From assembly GCA_937891125.1 (NCBI GenBank), contig CALAEZ010000153.1:1-8705 (forward strand): a stretch of DNA of 8,705 bases, written 5' to 3'. This document shows, one piece after another, positions 6,242-8,705 of the stretch (position 1 is the first letter of the stretch; every line of letters starts with the position of its first letter). This DNA is from an uncultured Treponema sp. GTDB lineage: Bacteria; Spirochaetota; Spirochaetia; Treponematales; Treponemataceae. The position numbers were made by a program, and so were the translations under genes. The notes beneath the pieces were generated by a model that was given only the letters and a program-made list of their open reading frames with translations, did no database searches and was not told the DNA's origin.

Positions 6242-6273
6242 GTGCTTTTGCGCAGAAGCTACCAAAAAAGCAC
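6242..6273. other. 8-bp inverted repeat downstream of psd
   Basis: GTGCTTTT (6242-6249) can pair with AAAAGCAC (6266-6273) around a 16-base loop, 47 bases after the psd stop. It sits where a terminator for the lipid cluster would be expected, but no T-run follows, so it is at best a weak or factor-dependent site. The rest of the 172-base gap holds only the promoter listed next. Confidence 0.25.
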
Positions 6274-6331
6274 GTGCGCTAAAGCAAACGAGTAACAGTC
6301 TTTGCCGCACGGCGCAGGTCGTTTTTCTCAC

Positions 6332-6360
6332 TTTTCACGAACTCGTTGCTACGGTATACT
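6332..6360 (+). promoter_or_regulatory. Sigma70-type promoter for the DUF3943 gene, possibly leaderless
   Basis: TTTTCA (6332-6337, four of six matches to TTGACA) is followed by a 17-base spacer and TATACT (6355-6360, five of six matches to TATAAT). With normal initiation 6-8 bases after the -10 box the transcript would begin at about 6366-6368, essentially on the ATG at 6367. No Shine-Dalgarno is visible before that ATG, which fits a leaderless mRNA. The -10 context CGGTATACT is identical to that before the VTT gene. Confidence 0.55.
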
Positions 6361-6366
6361 TGTAGC

Positions 6367-7887
6367 ATGTTTTTTAAGAGATTTTTATTTATTTTGGTGG
6401 TGGTGCTTTTTGTGAGAATGCCGCTTATTGCACAGGAGCAGGTACAAGAGCTGCCAGGTGAAACCGCTTCTCCAGAAGCTGCAGCTTCTTCTCCTGCAGA
6501 TTCTGAATCGGACATTACTTTTGATGCTGCTGTCGTACCGCAGGAGCCGTCTGCTTCTGAAAATGACGGCAGAAAGCATTATCTTGCTGCACTCACGGGC
6601 GCTGCATTTATTTACGGCGGGCTCTTTACCTACAACCGCTATGTGCTTGGCTCTGGCTGGACAAAGGTAAACTGGGAATACGCATCTCACTTTTATGAGC
6701 ATGAACAGAAGTGGGATACCGACTGGTACTGGACTAATTTCGTACTGCATCCGTATCAAGGCTCGCTTGCCTACATGGCAGGACGCAGCGCCAATCTGAA
6801 TAGGCTGGAAAGCTTTGCCCTTGCAACAGTCTGTGATTTTTCTTGGGAATACTTTTGCGAAACTAATGCGCCGTCAAAAAACGATTTAGTCTATTCATCG
6901 ATTGGCGCGTTTGCGGTAGGTGAAATGCTGCATCGCTTGTCACTGGAAGCAGACCAGATTCACTGGCTTTTGGGCTATGCTATAAATCCAGAACGGCTGT
7001 GGACAGAAGCTTGGACGCGACAGAAGCTGTCTGGCACGACGGGTAACATCTATGAGCTGTCACTTTCGACTGCGGTCGGCACATGCTTTGCGCGTTCTGC
7101 ATTTGGCTATGGCTACGGCACACAGTACGAAACGTTTCCCGCGTTTCTTTCAGAAAAAATTTCTGTTGTCTACAACGACCCGTACGGGCATGACTCTAAC
7201 GACCCCTACAGTCAGTTCAATTTAGACATAGCTGGTAGCATTGGTGTGGCAAGCGGCGACGGCTACAGTAGCATTGACCGCTGCTTGTTTCACGATGTAC
7301 GCATTATAAGCGACGGTATGCTGTTTGCGCGTGCACCGCAGCTGGGTTCTGGCGACACGCAGACAACGGTCGGCATGGTGTTTGAATACGATTTTATCTG
7401 GAGCAATCTCGTGCAGCTTTCGTCGCTGGCGCCAGGCGTTGCGTTTAAGCAGCGAATTGAGCTTGACGCAAGCGATATTGAGTGGCAGCTGCATGGTGCG
7501 TGGGTAGCGCTGGGTACAACAGAGTTTGATTATTTTTACCGAGGCTTAATGAGCGACATTTCGAGTGACTACCGCGAATACAGTTACACGACGGGCGCCG
7601 AGCTTGTTTCGCGCTTTCGTTGGAAAACGCTTGCAGGACAGGCGCTTAGTCTGGATTTTCACGGCTATGCCATGTACGACTTTTACGGCCAGAAGCAGGA
7701 CGCGCTCGATACTGGCTGGGAATTTGTTGGTCTGCTTACGGCAGGCTACGAGTTGCCCGTATCGAAGCTTGTACGCTTAGGTCTACAAAACGAGCTGTAT
7801 GTAAAAAAGACACTGTTTAACGAAATGGAAAATGTTTGCGTGCTTGCAGATACAGTAAGTACATTCGTAAAATTTCAGTTGAAATAG
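6367..7887 (+). CDS. Secreted DUF3943-family protein, probable envelope/outer-membrane protein
   Basis: The 506-residue protein begins with a Sec signal peptide (MFFKRF, hydrophobic 7-20, likely cleavage after LIA at residue 22). A Pro/Glu/Ala/Ser-rich linker (about 25-68) and one hydrophobic segment (72-88) follow. The DUF3943 core is at about 118-205: NFVLHPYQGSLAYMAGRS (124-141), DFSWEYF (157-163), PSKNDLVYSSIG (169-180) and GEMLHRLS (185-192). The remaining 300 residues alternate hydrophobic and polar residues, are rich in Tyr/Phe/Trp, and finish TFVKFQLK. This suggests beta strands and perhaps an outer-membrane barrel, which is inference. The function of DUF3943 is not known to me. The ATG at 6367 is preferred over the TTG at 6346, which lies upstream of the promoter's expected start site and would put charged residues before the signal peptide. 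It has its own promoter; the stop is 22 bases before thrC, so the two may be co-transcribed. Confidence 0.85.
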   Translation: MFFKRFLFILVVVLFVRMPLIAQEQVQELPGETASPEAAASSPADSESDITFDAAVVPQEPSASENDGRKHYLAALTGAAFIYGGLFTYNRYVLGSGWTKVNWEYASHFYEHEQKWDTDWYWTNFVLHPYQGSLAYMAGRSANLNRLESFALATVCDFSWEYFCETNAPSKNDLVYSSIGAFAVGEMLHRLSLEADQIHWLLGYAINPERLWTEAWTRQKLSGTTGNIYELSLSTAVGTCFARSAFGYGYGTQYETFPAFLSEKISVVYNDPYGHDSNDPYSQFNLDIAGSIGVASGDGYSSIDRCLFHDVRIISDGMLFARAPQLGSGDTQTTVGMVFEYDFIWSNLVQLSSLAPGVAFKQRIELDASDIEWQLHGAWVALGTTEFDYFYRGLMSDISSDYREYSYTTGAELVSRFRWKTLAGQALSLDFHGYAMYDFYGQKQDALDTGWEFVGLLTAGYELPVSKLVRLGLQNELYVKKTLFNEMENVCVLADTVSTFVKFQLK

Positions 7888-7898
7888 CGGTAAGCAAT

Positions 7899-7905
7899 GG
7901 GGGGG
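7899..7905 (+). promoter_or_regulatory. Run of seven G acting as, or replacing, the thrC ribosome binding site
   Basis: GGGGGGG ends 4 bases before the ATG at 7910, where a Shine-Dalgarno is expected, and no other purine-rich site is nearby. An ATG at 7897-7899 overlaps the run and is out of frame with thrC at this length. Loss of one G would bring it in frame and extend the protein by four residues. A homopolymer of this kind is a possible slippage site. Confidence 0.5.
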
Positions 7906-7909
7906 CAGA

Positions 7910-8705
7910 ATGAAGTTCATCAGCACACGTGCAAAGCAAAATCCTGGTGTAGTAGGTGCAGATTCGCTTATTGCAGAAGCGCAGTGCGTCAACTTTGAGC
8001 ATGCGGTTTTAGATTGTATGCCTGCTGACGGCGGACTGTATGTGCCGTACGAAACGCCCGATTTACGTCGCTGGATTTTGTACACGAACGAAAGTACACC
8101 GTTTCAGAGCATTGCAGGTACGCTTACCTCTGCATGCATCAACGATGAGTTTAGTCCGATTATTTGTGAGACGATTGCGACACGCGCGTTTCCGTTTGAG
8201 CCGAAGCTGACGCGGCATAACGACCGCTTTTTTACGCTGGAGCTGTGTAATACGCCGACCGGCAGCCACAAGGATTTTGGCGTGTCGTACCTGGTAAACT
8301 GTCTGGAAACGATTTTTAATCTGAAGGGCGGAAATGCGGTCTTTTTAGACGCAACAAACGGCGAACTTGGCGCAAGCCTTGCGGTAGCGCTTAAAGGGAA
8401 AAAGCATGTTAAGGCGGTGCTTCTATACCCGCGTGGAAAAATGCGTGGGCTTACCGATGCCGACCTAGTAGAAAACGGCGGCAACATTTGCGCGCTGGAG
8501 GTAGATGGGAACGAAAGCGACTGTCACCGCCTGGTACGCGAAGTGTTTGCTGACCGCGACACGGTAGCGCGCTTTCATCTGACGGTGGCTAACACCGCAA
8601 ATATCGGGCGCCTTATGCCGCAGCTCTTTTTTTATCCGTATGCATTTTCGCGCCTAAAAAGCTATATCCACAGCGACATTTTTTACGCGATGGTCGGCGG
8701 TAACT
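7910..8705 (+). CDS. thrC: Threonine synthase, divergent, 3' partial
   Basis: Threonine synthase is a cytoplasmic PLP enzyme that converts O-phosphohomoserine to threonine and phosphate. The open frame runs from 7910 to the window end (265 codons, no stop). The N-terminus MKFISTR and then DGGLYVP (40-46) match the E. coli/yeast class, with about 15 extra residues between. K121 in TPTGSHKDFG should be the PLP-binding lysine. Downstream segments LLYPRGKMRGLTDADLVENGGNICALEVDG (171-200) and ANTANIGRLMPQLFFYPYA (227-245) keep the class pattern. Two loops differ: TPTGSHKDFG replaces the usual GPTLAFKDFG and looks more like the NPTGSFKD of the other threonine-synthase class, and ATNGELGAS (148-156) replaces ATSGDTG. 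It may be a spirochaete variant or a paralogue with altered substrate. No other threonine pathway gene is in view. Confidence 0.82.
   Translation, partial: MKFISTRAKQNPGVVGADSLIAEAQCVNFEHAVLDCMPADGGLYVPYETPDLRRWILYTNESTPFQSIAGTLTSACINDEFSPIICETIATRAFPFEPKLTRHNDRFFTLELCNTPTGSHKDFGVSYLVNCLETIFNLKGGNAVFLDATNGELGASLAVALKGKKHVKAVLLYPRGKMRGLTDADLVENGGNICALEVDGNESDCHRLVREVFADRDTVARFHLTVANTANIGRLMPQLFFYPYAFSRLKSYIHSDIFYAMVGGN

Noticed and set aside
6242..6273. Intrinsic terminator for the lipid cluster
   Set aside because: Stem present but no U-tract; kept only as a low-confidence inverted repeat.

Overview
The window looks like a stretch of spirochaete chromosome, most probably from a host-associated Treponema. 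This is inferred from overall protein character: a clostridial/spirochaetal-type CDP-alcohol transferase and phosphatidylserine decarboxylase, a DUF3943 envelope protein, a short lipoprotein, moderate GC and TTT/CTT-rich codons. No rRNA or marker gene confirms it. All convincing genes are on the + strand.

Layout. (1) 3-1289: the 3' part of a c-di-GMP signalling protein with a degenerate GGDEF domain (GGDRF) and an EAL domain that keeps its catalytic residues; its N-terminus lies outside the window. (2) 1290-1475: a GC-rich, hairpin-rich leader. (3) 1476-2735: fabF, beta-ketoacyl-ACP synthase II. (4) 2736-3168: a 433-base stretch without an intact gene. It opens with two head-to-head arrays of a 7-base repeat that form a perfect 14-bp inverted repeat, followed by what look like decayed gene remnants. 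(5) 3169-3705: a small lipoprotein resembling DUF6174, followed by a second small trace of the 7-base repeat. (6) 3785-6194: a phospholipid cluster made of a VTT-domain (DedA/TVP38/TMEM64) membrane protein, pssA (phosphatidylserine synthase) and psd (phosphatidylserine decarboxylase). (7) 6195-6366: an intergenic region with a promoter placed so close to the next start that the mRNA may be leaderless. (8) 6367-7887: a secreted DUF3943 protein, probably in the envelope. (9) 7910-8705: the 5' part of a divergent threonine synthase (thrC), with a run of seven G where its ribosome binding site should be.

How the genes fit together. FabF supplies long acyl chains. PssA makes phosphatidylserine from CDP-diacylglycerol and serine, and Psd decarboxylates it to phosphatidylethanolamine (PE). 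The VTT protein just upstream is a good candidate for moving PE, or another lipid, across the membrane. Bacillus subtilis has a comparable pssA-dedA-psd operon, whose DedA member (YbfM/PetA) has been linked to PE distribution between leaflets. I see no obvious new defence system, mobile element, CRISPR array or RNA gene. The best second-look items are the VTT-pssA-psd linkage, the heptamer-bounded segment with gene remnants, the unusual active-site loops of the threonine synthase with its poly-G start region, and the matching SD-less promoters.
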